Source: an uncultured Chitinophagales bacterium
GTDB lineage: Bacteria > Bacteroidota > Bacteroidia > Chitinophagales > UBA2359
Assembly (NCBI GenBank): GCA_937927195.1
Contig: CALBCY010000197.1
Coordinates: 1-36,122 of the forward strand
Reading direction: 5' to 3'
DNA length: 36,122 bases
Below, piece by piece: positions 15,893 to 24,112 of the stretch. Numbering within the stretch: the first letter of the stretch is position 1; every line of letters starts with the position of its first letter. The position numbers were made by a program, and so were the translations under genes. A model generated the notes under the pieces. That model worked only from the letters and a program-made list of their open reading frames with translations, did not search any database and was not told where the DNA came from.

Positions 15893-16717
15893 TTGAAAAA
15901 TTCAGCATTAATAATAACAACTTATAATTGGCCAGAAGCATTGGAATTGGTTTTGTTGAGTTTGATAAATCAAAACCAACTTCCCGATGAAATAATAATT
16001 GCCGATGATGGATCGAAGGAGGATACAAAACTATTAATTGAAAAGTGTCAATTTTTATTTGATGGCAAAGTAAAACAAGGATTAATCCATGTCTGGCAGG
16101 AAGATGAAGGATTTCAATTGTCTAGAATCAGAAACAAAGCGATGGCCATTTCAAAGGCAGATTACATTGTCATGATTGATGGCGACATGATTTTGCATCC
16201 CAACTTTATTAAAAGTCATTTAGAGAATGCCAAAATAAATTATTTTATTCAAGGCTCTCGGGTTTTACTCGATGAACAAACCAGTGCCGCAGCGATTGCC
16301 AATCAAAAATTGAAATTTAGCTTCACAGATTCAGGATTGACCAATCGCGCCAATGCCCTCGACAATGCTTTTCTTTCTGCTGTTGTTTCAAAAGAAAAGA
16401 ATCATCACCTTGGAGTTCGTGGATGCAATATGGGTTTTTGGAGAAAAGACCTTTTAGCCATAAATGGATTTAATGAAAAGTTTACAGGGTGGGGTAGGGA
16501 AGACTCAGAATTTGTTGTTAGAATTTTGAATAAGGGTGTGAAACGGAAGAACTTGAAGTTCGCTGCAGTTGCCTATCATTTATTTCACGGTGATGAAAAT
16601 AAAATTAAAAATCAAAACGGATTGCACAAAAATGACCACCTTTTAGAAACCGCTTTAAAGGAAAACCTAACTTGGTGCGAAAGTGGAATAGACCAACATT
16701 TCGAGGCTGGAATTTAG
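15893..16717 (+). CDS. Glycosyltransferase family 2 with GT7-type C-terminal region (TTG start)
   Basis: GT-A inverting glycosyltransferase. SALIITTYNWPEAL begins the fold almost at the N-terminus. The nucleotide-binding Asp pair is in ADDGSKEDT, and MIDGDMILHP is the DxD-like metal site. The C-terminal GWGREDSEFVVR matches the GT7-type C-terminal segment seen in chondroitin-polymerase-like enzymes. It probably builds a surface polysaccharide. Start choice: a stop codon (15884) precedes the frame and no ATG lies before the fold, so the TTG at 15893 is the only sensible start. The length is 274 aa. A 15-bp tandem duplication carries its stop codon. Confidence 0.85.
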   Translation: MKNSALIITTYNWPEALELVLLSLINQNQLPDEIIIADDGSKEDTKLLIEKCQFLFDGKVKQGLIHVWQEDEGFQLSRIRNKAMAISKADYIVMIDGDMILHPNFIKSHLENAKINYFIQGSRVLLDEQTSAAAIANQKLKFSFTDSGLTNRANALDNAFLSAVVSKEKNHHLGVRGCNMGFWRKDLLAINGFNEKFTGWGREDSEFVVRILNKGVKRKNLKFAAVAYHLFHGDENKIKNQNGLHKNDHLLETALKENLTWCESGIDQHFEAGI

Positions 16718-16732
16718 GAGGCTGGATTTTAG
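16703..16732. repeat. 15-bp tandem duplication at the GT2 stop codon
   Basis: gaggctggaatttag (16703-16717, ending in the stop) is followed at once by gaggctggattttag (16718-16732), with one mismatch. The second copy repeats the last codons and the TAG in frame, so it would act as a backup stop. Confidence 0.75.
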
Positions 16733-16767
16733 AATGAAACTATTTGGGAAACTCAATAAGCCCTTAA

Positions 16768-17568
16768 ATGCTAAACACTAAATTTAGAAAAGACTTTACC
16801 ATTGCTATTAAAACCTTTCCAAAGACCTGGAAATTTATCAGGGAAAATAGAATGTTGAAATATTTTTTAGTACCCGCTCTTTTAGCATTGATATTGTTTG
16901 GAACAACTGGATATCTGATTTATGAATTTGTCCCGAATCTGGTTTATTGGATTTCTGATCTTTTCGGATACGATGACTGGCAATTCAAAGGATCGGGGAT
17001 AATAGAAAAAGTGCTCAATTTCATATTGGGCTTGGGCATGATAGTCGCATCAGGTTCCATATTTTTTATTACCTACAGATACATTGTGTTAATTGTACTT
17101 TCCCCATTTCTTGCCTGGATAGCAGAAAAGACCGAGCGCATCATTACTGGAAAAGAATATTCATTCAGCACTGCTCAATTTATGAATGACATCTTAAGAG
17201 GCATAAGGATGAATTTGAGGAATTTTATTCGTGAAATTCCGCTCACGCTTGTTTTATTGGTTTTGGGATTTATTCCTATCATTGGAATAATTGCTCCAAT
17301 CTTGATATTTATAACCAGCGCATATTATGCAGGTTTTGGCTTAATTGATATGTATTTGGAGCGTCAGCGAATGTCAGTTGGGGAAAGTGTTAAAGTTGTT
17401 CAGAGTCACAGAGGGCTTGCTTTGGGAATTGGTGCTATCTTTAACCTTTTATTGGCCATTCCGATTTTGGGTGTCATGATAAGTCCATTGTTTTCTGTTA
17501 TCACCGCAACACTGGCAGTCCTTGAAACGGAAGAAACATTATTGGAAAATGCAAAGCGCGAAGGGTAA
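16768..17568 (+). CDS. EI24/CysZ-like integral membrane protein
   Basis: A 266-aa polytopic membrane protein. It has hydrophobic segments at about residues 30-52 and 78-115, a long pair around 160-190 (PLTLVLLVLGFIPIIGIIAPILIF), and one at 220-250 (IFNLLLAIPILGVMISPLFSVITAT). This layout and the SHRGLALGIGAIFNLLLAIPI region recall the EI24 family, which includes the sulfate permease CysZ. Whether it carries sulfate is unknown, because EI24 is a broad family. The methyltransferase gene overlaps its 3' end by 20 bp, so the two are surely co-transcribed. Confidence is good for membrane topology and moderate for the family. Confidence 0.75.
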   Translation: MLNTKFRKDFTIAIKTFPKTWKFIRENRMLKYFLVPALLALILFGTTGYLIYEFVPNLVYWISDLFGYDDWQFKGSGIIEKVLNFILGLGMIVASGSIFFITYRYIVLIVLSPFLAWIAEKTERIITGKEYSFSTAQFMNDILRGIRMNLRNFIREIPLTLVLLVLGFIPIIGIIAPILIFITSAYYAGFGLIDMYLERQRMSVGESVKVVQSHRGLALGIGAIFNLLLAIPILGVMISPLFSVITATLAVLETEETLLENAKREG

Positions 17569-18259
17569 TTTATACTTGATACCATCCTTGTTGGGAGGTG
17601 ATGAAATAAACATCATTCCAAAGATCGTCATAGACCGCATCAATCAAATTGATACTTACATTGTCGAGAATGAAAGGAACTCCCGAAGGTATTTGATCAA
17701 ACTAGGCATCAAAACAGCCATTGATGATTTGACCTTTCATGTATTGGATAAACATAAACCACATGAGGGGATTCAACGTTTTCTAAACTCGGCTGATTCA
17801 GGCAAGGACATCGGCTTGATTAGCGATGCTGGTTGTCCTGCCGTAGCCGATCCAGGATCATTGGTTGTTTCAGAGGCACACCACCGAGGAATCAACATTA
17901 TGCCGCTTGTCGGCCCCTCTTCCTTGCTATTGGCCTTGATGGCTTCTGGTTTCAACGGTCAACAATTTTCTTTTCATGGATACCTTCCTATAGAAAAAGC
18001 AGATCGGAATAAAAAAATAAAATTCATCGAAAACCTGCTCAAAAAAGAGGGCAGTAGTCATATTTTTATTGAAACGCCTTATCGGAACGAAAAATTGATG
18101 AGTGACTTAACTCAAATTTGTTACTCGAAAACAAAGCTATGTGTGGCAACAGATGTATCTTTGCCCACACAAAGTATTTTGACCAAAACAATTTCAAACT
18201 GGGCAAAGTCTTTGCCTAAAATTCATAAACGGCCCACTGTTTTTATATTGGGTCAGTGA
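17549..18259 (+). CDS. SAM-dependent methyltransferase, tetrapyrrole-methylase/RsmI family
   Basis: Class III (tetrapyrrole methylase fold) methyltransferase related to RsmI, which 2'-O-methylates C1402 of 16S rRNA. LYLIPSLLGG takes the place of the usual LYLVATPIGN, and GLISDAGCPAVADPGSLVV is the highly conserved SAM-site motif. VGPSSLLLALMASGFNGQQFSFHGYLP and FIETPYRN follow the family order. At 236 aa it lacks the C-terminal HTH-like extension of long RsmI (about 280 aa), so it may be the short paralogue seen in Bacteroidota. ATG 17549 is chosen; the longer frame needs a TTG and would overlap the upstream gene further. Confidence 0.85.
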   Translation: MQSAKGNLYLIPSLLGGDEINIIPKIVIDRINQIDTYIVENERNSRRYLIKLGIKTAIDDLTFHVLDKHKPHEGIQRFLNSADSGKDIGLISDAGCPAVADPGSLVVSEAHHRGINIMPLVGPSSLLLALMASGFNGQQFSFHGYLPIEKADRNKKIKFIENLLKKEGSSHIFIETPYRNEKLMSDLTQICYSKTKLCVATDVSLPTQSILTKTISNWAKSLPKIHKRPTVFILGQ

Positions 18260-18289
18260 ACATCAAATAACCCTAAAAAAAAAATTAAA

Positions 18290-18841
18290 ATGAAATTTAA
18301 ATCACTTCTTTATTTTTTATTGATTCTTGGAATGGCAGTATCTTTTACTTCATGTGAAGATGAGCCGGATCCGCAAGAAAATTGTGCCAACGGAGTTCAA
18401 GATGCTGACGAGGATGGAGTTGATTGTGGTGGACCATGTACTGCTTGTCCAGTTGCTGCTACAACTGATATTCTAACTGCTACCATTGATGGAAATGCTT
18501 GGGAAAGCGTAAGTATAGTTGCCACTGTTTCAGCTTCAGGAAGAGTTGTTATTACAGCGACTGGTGCTGACAATTCAGAGGTACTTGTCAAATCAGATCT
18601 TCACACAACAACAGGAATGCCATCAAGTAGATCAATTCAATACATTCCAACAGCAGGTGGACAAATAATTTACAATTCCCTAACGGACGATCAAGATATA
18701 ATTGTCAATTATACTAAATTTGACGAAACTGCGAGGTTGCTTTCTGGAACTTTCAGTGGTGAGCCAGTTTACTTTAATATTGAAACTTTAACGAATGAGC
18801 CAATTTCAGTTTCTGGTTCGTTTACAGACGTTTCTTACTAA
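18290..18841 (+). CDS. Lipoprotein with Cys-rich NGxxDxxExGxDCGGPC motif
   Basis: A 183-aa lipoprotein: signal peptide with lipobox SFTSC (Cys22), then an acidic linker (EDEPDPQ), then residues 32-53 with the pattern CxNGxxDxxExGxDCGGPCxxC. The Asp/Glu spacing suggests metal (calcium) binding with disulfides, a motif I know from surface proteins of Bacteroidota and Myxococcota. The rest is a Thr/Ser-rich beta domain (TATIDGNAWES onward) that resembles DUF6252-type lipoproteins. It is probably anchored in the outer membrane. It lies 30 bp after the methyltransferase gene and ends at a strong terminator. The specific function is unknown. Confidence 0.7.
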   Translation: MKFKSLLYFLLILGMAVSFTSCEDEPDPQENCANGVQDADEDGVDCGGPCTACPVAATTDILTATIDGNAWESVSIVATVSASGRVVITATGADNSEVLVKSDLHTTTGMPSSRSIQYIPTAGGQIIYNSLTDDQDIIVNYTKFDETARLLSGTFSGEPVYFNIETLTNEPISVSGSFTDVSY

Positions 18842-18913
18842 ACATTGCTGAAATCAAAGTGTTTAGTTGTTAATTTATTGATGCTAAACATTTTTTCATA
18901 AGAAACTTTAAAC

Positions 18914-18955
18914 AAAAAGGCTCTAAATCGTATTTATGATTTAGAGCCTTTTTTA
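18914..18955 (+). terminator. Terminator after the Cys-rich lipoprotein gene
   Basis: A 16-bp perfect stem (18914-18929 with 18938-18953) has an 8-nt loop and ends in a T-run. It separates the lipoprotein operon from the membrane-regulator block. Confidence 0.88.
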
Positions 18956-18964
18956 TAAAATGTC

Positions 18965-18972
18965 TATTTTTG
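18965..18972 (+). promoter_or_regulatory. Putative promoter of the 4-TM/LuxR block
   Basis: TATTTTTG matches TAnnTTTG directly after the terminator and 57 nt before the ATG at 19030. No clear -33 TTG is seen; the region overlaps the terminator. Confidence 0.45.
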
Positions 18973-19029
18973 ATCAATACTTTGGATTTTGTATTAAAAA
19001 GCTTCTCTAATAAATATATTTAACAAATC

Positions 19030-19461
19030 ATGAGTGAGCCAATATTGAGTTTTAGAAGTGTCTATGCTTGGACACCATTCAAACAATTTCTCACGATTTT
19101 GTTATTGGGAATACTAACTCTTTTTTCTGCGAATCTTTGGAGTGATAATCCTGAAATACATTTCATTATAAGCACGACATCTGTAGGATTCTTCCTTTGG
19201 ATCAATACTTTTATCCTCTTTTTTATCAAAGAAAGGTTGGGACGATATGTTGGATTGTCAATATTGCTCTTCGTTCTTTTGAATTTGATGCTTCACTTTA
19301 CAGCAGACTATCTTTCAATACTCAGTCTAAAAAAGCAGTATGTTTTTAAAATGATGATCATCGGAATCACCATTTTCTATTTTGTATCTATGGGAGTAAC
19401 TTTTGTTGGTAAAGGAATAACTGCTGCTTTAGGATTAGAAGAGAAACAAACCGCAGATTGA
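19030..19461 (+). CDS. Unrecognised four-TM membrane protein
   Basis: A 143-aa protein with four hydrophobic segments at about residues 18-36, 46-67, 73-94 and 104-126, short loops, and a charged C-terminus (LEEKQTAD). No catalytic or binding motif is visible and I do not recognise a family. It starts 57 nt after a promoter box and precedes the membrane LuxR-type regulator gene by 47 bp on the same strand, so they are probably co-transcribed. It may be a membrane partner of the regulator, which is inference from position only. Confidence 0.65.
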   Translation: MSEPILSFRSVYAWTPFKQFLTILLLGILTLFSANLWSDNPEIHFIISTTSVGFFLWINTFILFFIKERLGRYVGLSILLFVLLNLMLHFTADYLSILSLKKQYVFKMMIIGITIFYFVSMGVTFVGKGITAALGLEEKQTAD

Positions 19462-19508
19462 GGAAGCTTTCATTTTTATCCTTATTGTTGGTGAAAAAAA
19501 TCATATAA

Positions 19509-20369
19509 ATGTTTGCCATTGAAATAGCACTATTAGTTATTGCTTACACGCTAATAATTATTACCATTTTTCTTGAGCTATTGTGTTATAAAAGAAAACT
19601 GGAGTCGCTTGAAACAATAGCATTTACAATTTCATTACTTTTTTTAATAGTTGCGTTAACAATTTCTCCTTTTTGGCAAGAATCCTTCCCAAGTGATAAT
19701 ACCAATGTTCTTACTTTATTTGCTATGGTCTTAGTTGGACTTTGCACGCCTCTTAACATCTTTGAAGAAAGACAAATTCAAGTTAAGCCTTTCTGGAAAA
19801 AACTATTGATTACTCTTTCGACCATCCTTTTCATATTGGTTCTTGTTGGATATTTTATTGGCGTTTTAGGCTTTGTCCAATACGCAGTGGGCCTTTTTCT
19901 GGGAGTTTCTGTAATGCTCTCTATGATCTTGGAAAGAAGGACCAAGCCACAAAAAAGAATAGCTCACAGAGAAAAAATAGATCGAAAATTTGCGATTGCT
20001 TTCATTGTTTTTGTTCCTCTAAATTTAATTCTAACTTATTCGTTTACACCGAATATCTTCATTCAAATTATAAAGCTCACGATTCCTTCAATTTTCATAC
20101 TGCTAGCGGCAAGTAAACTTTTGGATGATTTACAGAGACTGTCATTGTTCAATTCTAAATTAGAACCAAAGGAGCAACATTTTAAAAATTACTCTCTTAC
20201 TGAAAGAGAAAAGGAAGTTGCTATTGTTTTGGTACAAGGAACAACTTACAAACAAATTTCAGAAGAACTCCACATCTCTTTACCCACTGTAAAAACACAT
20301 GCAAGCAATATTTACAGAAAATGTGGGGTAAAAAGCAGAGCTGAACTCACTACGCTGTTAATCAATTAG
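19509..20369 (+). CDS. Membrane-embedded LuxR-type transcriptional regulator
   Basis: A 286-aa protein with two parts. Residues 1-205 are mostly hydrophobic, with six or seven TM segments (about 3-24, 37-57, 66-85, 96-118, 120-140, 167-185, 190-207). Residues about 222-286 are a LuxR/GerE helix-turn-helix: SLTEREKEVAIVLVQGTTYK, then the recognition helix in SLPTVKTHASNIYRKCGVKS. No response-regulator receiver, PAS or autoinducer domain is present, so sensing would have to occur in the membrane part. Such membrane HTH proteins exist in Bacteroidota but their signals are mostly unknown. Two palindromes at 20401-20436 lie directly downstream, before the outer-membrane protein gene. Confidence 0.85.
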   Translation: MFAIEIALLVIAYTLIIITIFLELLCYKRKLESLETIAFTISLLFLIVALTISPFWQESFPSDNTNVLTLFAMVLVGLCTPLNIFEERQIQVKPFWKKLLITLSTILFILVLVGYFIGVLGFVQYAVGLFLGVSVMLSMILERRTKPQKRIAHREKIDRKFAIAFIVFVPLNLILTYSFTPNIFIQIIKLTIPSIFILLAASKLLDDLQRLSLFNSKLEPKEQHFKNYSLTEREKEVAIVLVQGTTYKQISEELHISLPTVKTHASNIYRKCGVKSRAELTTLLIN

Positions 20370-20400
20370 TTAGGTTTTGGAATCGCGTTTTTTACGGCCT

Positions 20401-20436
20401 CATACTTTAGTATGATCTTTAGAATTTCATGAAATT
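20401..20436. promoter_or_regulatory. Two adjacent palindromes, possible operator
   Basis: catactttagtatg (20401-20414) has 6-bp arms, and aatttcatgaaatt (20423-20436) is a perfect 14-bp palindrome. They lie between the LuxR-type regulator gene and the beta-barrel-like gene, where a dimeric regulator could bind. Neither is followed by a T-run. Confidence 0.4.
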
Positions 20437-20500
20437 TCCTACTTTTTCCCGATTGTTTTAGATACATGGCAGGATTACATTTGCTTCAAATTAATAATAG

Positions 20501-21802
20501 ATGAAGTATCGAATAGTAATGTTGTTTTTCGCAATTTGCAGCATTGGTTTAACTGCGCAAACAAATCAAATCAGCCAAAACGAAAATGGAAAACAAAAAA
20601 AGGAACGGCTGGATTTTGCAAAGAATTATTTTGAACTTGGAGGCAGTTTTTTGCCTTCTTTTGAAGGGAAAGTCTTGATTGATGATGAGCTGAGCAGCTT
20701 TGAAAATTCTGCAGCTGCCATTCAATATCTGAATTGGGGCGGCTTCCATTTTTGGGGGCATGGGGAGTTTTATGTAACGATTCCATTGAGTTACAATCCA
20801 TTTCAAAAAAATGAGGAAATGGGCTCGAAGATTTTGCATTCTGTCGTCACAGGAGCAAGGTTTTATCCGTGGACATATAGGGAAAAGAGAATTACTCCTT
20901 ATGTGGGTATGAATTGGTCTGCATTGGATTTTAAACAGGAAATAAAAGATGAACAGCCATTTTTATCAAAGGACTTTATATTGGCTTTTGATGCGGGGAT
21001 TTTATATGGCTATAAAAGTTTCTCATTAAGGCTTGGTGTGAATTATCTTCCAAACACGAAATGGGATTATCCGGTTAGCAAAACACAAAAAGCAGAAATC
21101 AAGACTCCAAATTTCGGAATTCAATTGGGATTGATTTATGCAATGGATCTTTCAAAGAAAACAGCACCTGAAAATATTGATGCATGGAATAGCTTTCCCA
21201 CCGTTTCAAAACAATCGCTGGGCGCCAAAACCTTTGGAGACTTTTATGTCGCAATTGGACCGAGTCTTTCGTTTTCACTAAATAAATCAGAATTCAACCA
21301 ATCTAAGTTTCCTTATTTGGACGATCAATTGACTTCTTCCAATTTTTTTGAAATAGCGGCAGGTTACAATTTCAATAAGGCTGGGCTATTTACGGTTTTT
21401 GCTTTTAGAAATCCCAAATTTGAAACGGAGGGATTTGGTACCAATCAAAGCATAAAGAAAACTTCAGTCCTATTTGAAATAAATAAATTTTTGATTGACT
21501 ATTCAGGTTTTACTCCTTTCATTGGAGCAGGGCTTTCTTATGATAAAATAAAATATGTGGAAAGCATTGATGGCATAAGTACAGAAATATCAATGGATGG
21601 AAAAGTTGAACCAGGCTTTACTTTTGGCTGGGACATTCAACCAGGAAAAAATCAAGAAGCGCTGATTCTTCGAACCAATCTCCGATGGTATCCATTTGCC
21701 TCATTTCAAGTTGAAGGAAAAAAATTCAACTTCAATCAATTGGAGTACAATTTAATTCAAGTAATATTTTACCCAGACAGACTTAAGAAAAGGAAAAAGT
21801 AA
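20501..21802 (+). CDS. Outer-membrane beta-barrel-like protein
   Basis: A 433-aa exported protein. Its signal peptide ends near SIGLTAQ, then amphipathic beta strands alternate with turns, with many aromatic residues and Gly. It seems to contain two barrel-like halves: residues about 38-215 (YFELGGSFLPSF to GLIYAMD) and about 245-433 (DFYVAIGPSLSFS to VIFYPDR), the second ending in strands typical of outer-membrane proteins. The ending VIFYPDRLKKRKK is followed by no sorting domain, so it is not a T9SS cargo. Function is unknown. It lies 131 bp after the membrane LuxR-type regulator, with palindromes between, so it may be its target gene. Confidence 0.65.
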   Translation: MKYRIVMLFFAICSIGLTAQTNQISQNENGKQKKERLDFAKNYFELGGSFLPSFEGKVLIDDELSSFENSAAAIQYLNWGGFHFWGHGEFYVTIPLSYNPFQKNEEMGSKILHSVVTGARFYPWTYREKRITPYVGMNWSALDFKQEIKDEQPFLSKDFILAFDAGILYGYKSFSLRLGVNYLPNTKWDYPVSKTQKAEIKTPNFGIQLGLIYAMDLSKKTAPENIDAWNSFPTVSKQSLGAKTFGDFYVAIGPSLSFSLNKSEFNQSKFPYLDDQLTSSNFFEIAAGYNFNKAGLFTVFAFRNPKFETEGFGTNQSIKKTSVLFEINKFLIDYSGFTPFIGAGLSYDKIKYVESIDGISTEISMDGKVEPGFTFGWDIQPGKNQEALILRTNLRWYPFASFQVEGKKFNFNQLEYNLIQVIFYPDRLKKRKK

Positions 21803-21878
21803 AACAATCGAAACGTCCATTAACAGGATTGAGCCCAAAGCAGCTTGGTTAACTATAGAATATAGACTAGAAAAACCT

Positions 21879-23762
21879 TTATGCAAACTCACTCAACTCT
21901 AACCATCGATCAGATTTCTCTTCGATAAGTTGGACTAGGTTTGCAAGCTCTTTGGACCAATTCATTATATCTTCATTGTTTCCTCCGCCAATCAGTTTTT
22001 GTTCAAATTCAGATTTTTTTTCTTCTAGCTTTTCAATGTCTTTTTCCAAAGTTTGAAATTCTCTTTGTTCATTGTAGGAAAGTTTTTGCTTGGTTTTTTC
22101 AACTTTATCCTGCCTAACTTTTTTGGGTTTTAGCAGTTCGGCTGCCTCTTTTTCTTTTTTGTCGCGTTGTGCTTTATCAAGTCTGTATTGGGTATAATTT
22201 CCAGGAAAGTCTTTTACCACTCCATCGCCCTCAAAAACAAATAGGTGATCTACCAATCGATCCATGAAATATCTATCGTGAGTTACAACAACCAGGCAAC
22301 CGCCAAAGCTGGCAAGAAAATCTTCCAATACATTCAAGGTTGCCAAATCCAAATCATTGGTCGGCTCATCCAGAATTAAAAAATTGGGATTCTTCATTAA
22401 TACCGTCAACAATTGTAAACGTCGTTTTTCACCCCCACTCAGGTTTTTTACATGCTTGAAATGCGATTCTTTATTGAATAAAAAGTGAAGCAGCAAACTA
22501 AGTGCTGTCATTTTTCGGCCATCGCCTAGAACGATGAATTCAGCAACATCCCTAACAACTTCTATTACCTTTTTATCTGGCTTTAAAAAATTATCATCCT
22601 GTCTGAAAAATCCAATATTGACTGTTTGACCAAGCGTAATTTTTCCAGTTGTTGGTTTCTCAGCCTGAGTTAGCATATTGAGAAAGGTGGTTTTACCTGT
22701 TCCATTTTTTCCAACAACCCCAATTCTATCGTAACGCTGAAATTTATAGTTGAAATGTTCGCAAATTTTTAAATCTCCATAGCTTTTACTTACATCTGCA
22801 AATTCAGCAATTTTATTACCAATATAAGCACCTTTCACTTCCAACTTGACCTTGTCATCGTCGGTGTTTTGCTTGGCAGTTTTTTCTGTTTCATAAAAAG
22901 ATGAAATCCTCGATTTAGCTTTTGTTCCCCTGGCTTTTGGCTGACGTCGCATCCAATCCAACTCTTTCCGCATTAGCTTTTTTGCATTGTCAATTTCTGC
23001 AAGTTTATTGTGTTCTCGTTCTGCTTTCTTTTCAAGAAAATAAGAATAACCACCTTTGTATTTGTAGGATGTCCCATTGTCAATTTCTACAATTTCATCA
23101 CAAATTTTATCCAAAAAATAGCGATCATGTGTTACTATCAAAAGGGTAGTGTTCTTTGTTGCGAGGTAATTTTCAAGCCACTCAATCATTTCAATATCCA
23201 AATGGTTGGTAGGCTCATCAAGAATTAGAAAGTCAGGTTCCTGAACAAGTACTGTAGCCAGAGCAATACGCTTTTTTTGTCCACCTGATAAGGTGCTAAC
23301 TTTTTGTTCCAATCGGGTCAAGTCGAGTCTGGTCAAAATTTCATTGACCTTTGATTCATAATCCCAGGCATTCTTGGAATCAATTTCATTCATCAACTTT
23401 TGTTGTTTTTCCCTTAGCTTGGGATCATCTTTTAGTTGTAATTGTTCAGAGCAATTTTCATATTCACGGATCAATTGCAAAACAGGATTGTCTGTATAGA
23501 AAATACATTCTTTAACAGTAGCATTTTCATTCAACTTGGTTTGTTGTTCCAAAAAACCAACTACAATTTGAGAATTCAGTTCTATTTTTCCTTCGTCAGG
23601 AACTTCCATTCCTGCGAGAATTTTCAACAGCGAAGTTTTACCTGTGCCGTTTTTGGCAATAAGTGCCACCTTTTGTCCTTTATTGATGCTTATGCCTACG
23701 TCCGCAAACAAGCTTTGGTCTGCGTAGGATTTAGAAAGTCCAGATGCATATAGGTAGTTCAT
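21879..23762 (-). CDS. ABC-F family ATPase (Uup-like)
   Basis: Soluble protein with two ABC cassettes and no membrane domain. ABC-F proteins act on ribosomes, and Uup also in replication-linked DNA processes. Cassette 1 has Walker A AKNGTGKT (residues 36-43, with Ala where Gly is usual), signature LSGGQKKR and Walker B DEPTNHLD. Cassette 2 has GKNGTGKT, LSGGEKRR and DEPTNDLD. The linker between them is Arg/Lys-rich. The last 90 residues form a charged coiled coil (EFQTLEKDIEKLEEKKSEFE), as in Uup. At 627 aa it is full length. It is transcribed alone; a minus-strand TATTTTTG box lies at 23794-23801. Confidence 0.93.
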   Translation of the reverse strand: MNYLYASGLSKSYADQSLFADVGISINKGQKVALIAKNGTGKTSLLKILAGMEVPDEGKIELNSQIVVGFLEQQTKLNENATVKECIFYTDNPVLQLIREYENCSEQLQLKDDPKLREKQQKLMNEIDSKNAWDYESKVNEILTRLDLTRLEQKVSTLSGGQKKRIALATVLVQEPDFLILDEPTNHLDIEMIEWLENYLATKNTTLLIVTHDRYFLDKICDEIVEIDNGTSYKYKGGYSYFLEKKAEREHNKLAEIDNAKKLMRKELDWMRRQPKARGTKAKSRISSFYETEKTAKQNTDDDKVKLEVKGAYIGNKIAEFADVSKSYGDLKICEHFNYKFQRYDRIGVVGKNGTGKTTFLNMLTQAEKPTTGKITLGQTVNIGFFRQDDNFLKPDKKVIEVVRDVAEFIVLGDGRKMTALSLLLHFLFNKESHFKHVKNLSGGEKRRLQLLTVLMKNPNFLILDEPTNDLDLATLNVLEDFLASFGGCLVVVTHDRYFMDRLVDHLFVFEGDGVVKDFPGNYTQYRLDKAQRDKKEKEAAELLKPKKVRQDKVEKTKQKLSYNEQREFQTLEKDIEKLEEKKSEFEQKLIGGGNNEDIMNWSKELANLVQLIEEKSDRWLELSEFA

Positions 23763-23793
23763 ATATTTTCACTGTTTGTCCTTGTACAAGTCG

Positions 23794-23801
23794 CAAAAAT
23801 A
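23794..23801 (-). promoter_or_regulatory. Putative promoter -7 box of the ABC-F gene
   Basis: The minus strand reads TATTTTTG, 31 nt upstream of the ATG at 23762. No good -33 element is visible. Confidence 0.45.
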
Positions 23802-23875
23802 GCCATTAAATTGGGCTTAATTACAGATGGTAGATAATAAAGTGAAAAAGGAGTCTTTGAGACTTAATATTGAAG

Positions 23876-24112
23876 TTAAGATGCTAGGTTAAGCTTGTTA
23901 ATACTTGGCTTTTGAATAAGGTCAATAACCTGCTCAGTTGAACTGGTTGTATTGTCCAAATCTGGAATAGAGTGGTTGAAAGCAGAAACTTGCTGTTGAA
24001 AAATACAAACATTGACTCCAGCAGTAAACAATACCAACACAAAAAGTCCGATCAGTTTTCTTTTGAAAAGTCTGTCAGAATTATTTTTAGTATTTAAACT
24101 GATAAAAGTCAT
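23876..24112 (-). CDS. Small single-TM protein, unrecognised
   Basis: Starting at ATG 24112, this encodes 78 aa: a basic N-terminus (NNSDRLFKRK), one hydrophobic segment at about residues 18-37 (LIGLFVLVLFTAGVNVCIF), and a polar, Ser/Thr/Asp-containing tail outside. A longer frame up to 24280 exists, but its upstream part is low-quality sequence and the shorter start gives a typical small membrane protein. No family is recognised. It lies between the ABC-F gene (same strand, 113 bp away) and the YceI lipoprotein gene (divergent). It could be a spurious ORF; codon use would help decide. Confidence 0.45.
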   Translation of the reverse strand: MTFISLNTKNNSDRLFKRKLIGLFVLVLFTAGVNVCIFQQQVSAFNHSIPDLDNTTSSTEQVIDLIQKPSINKLNLAS

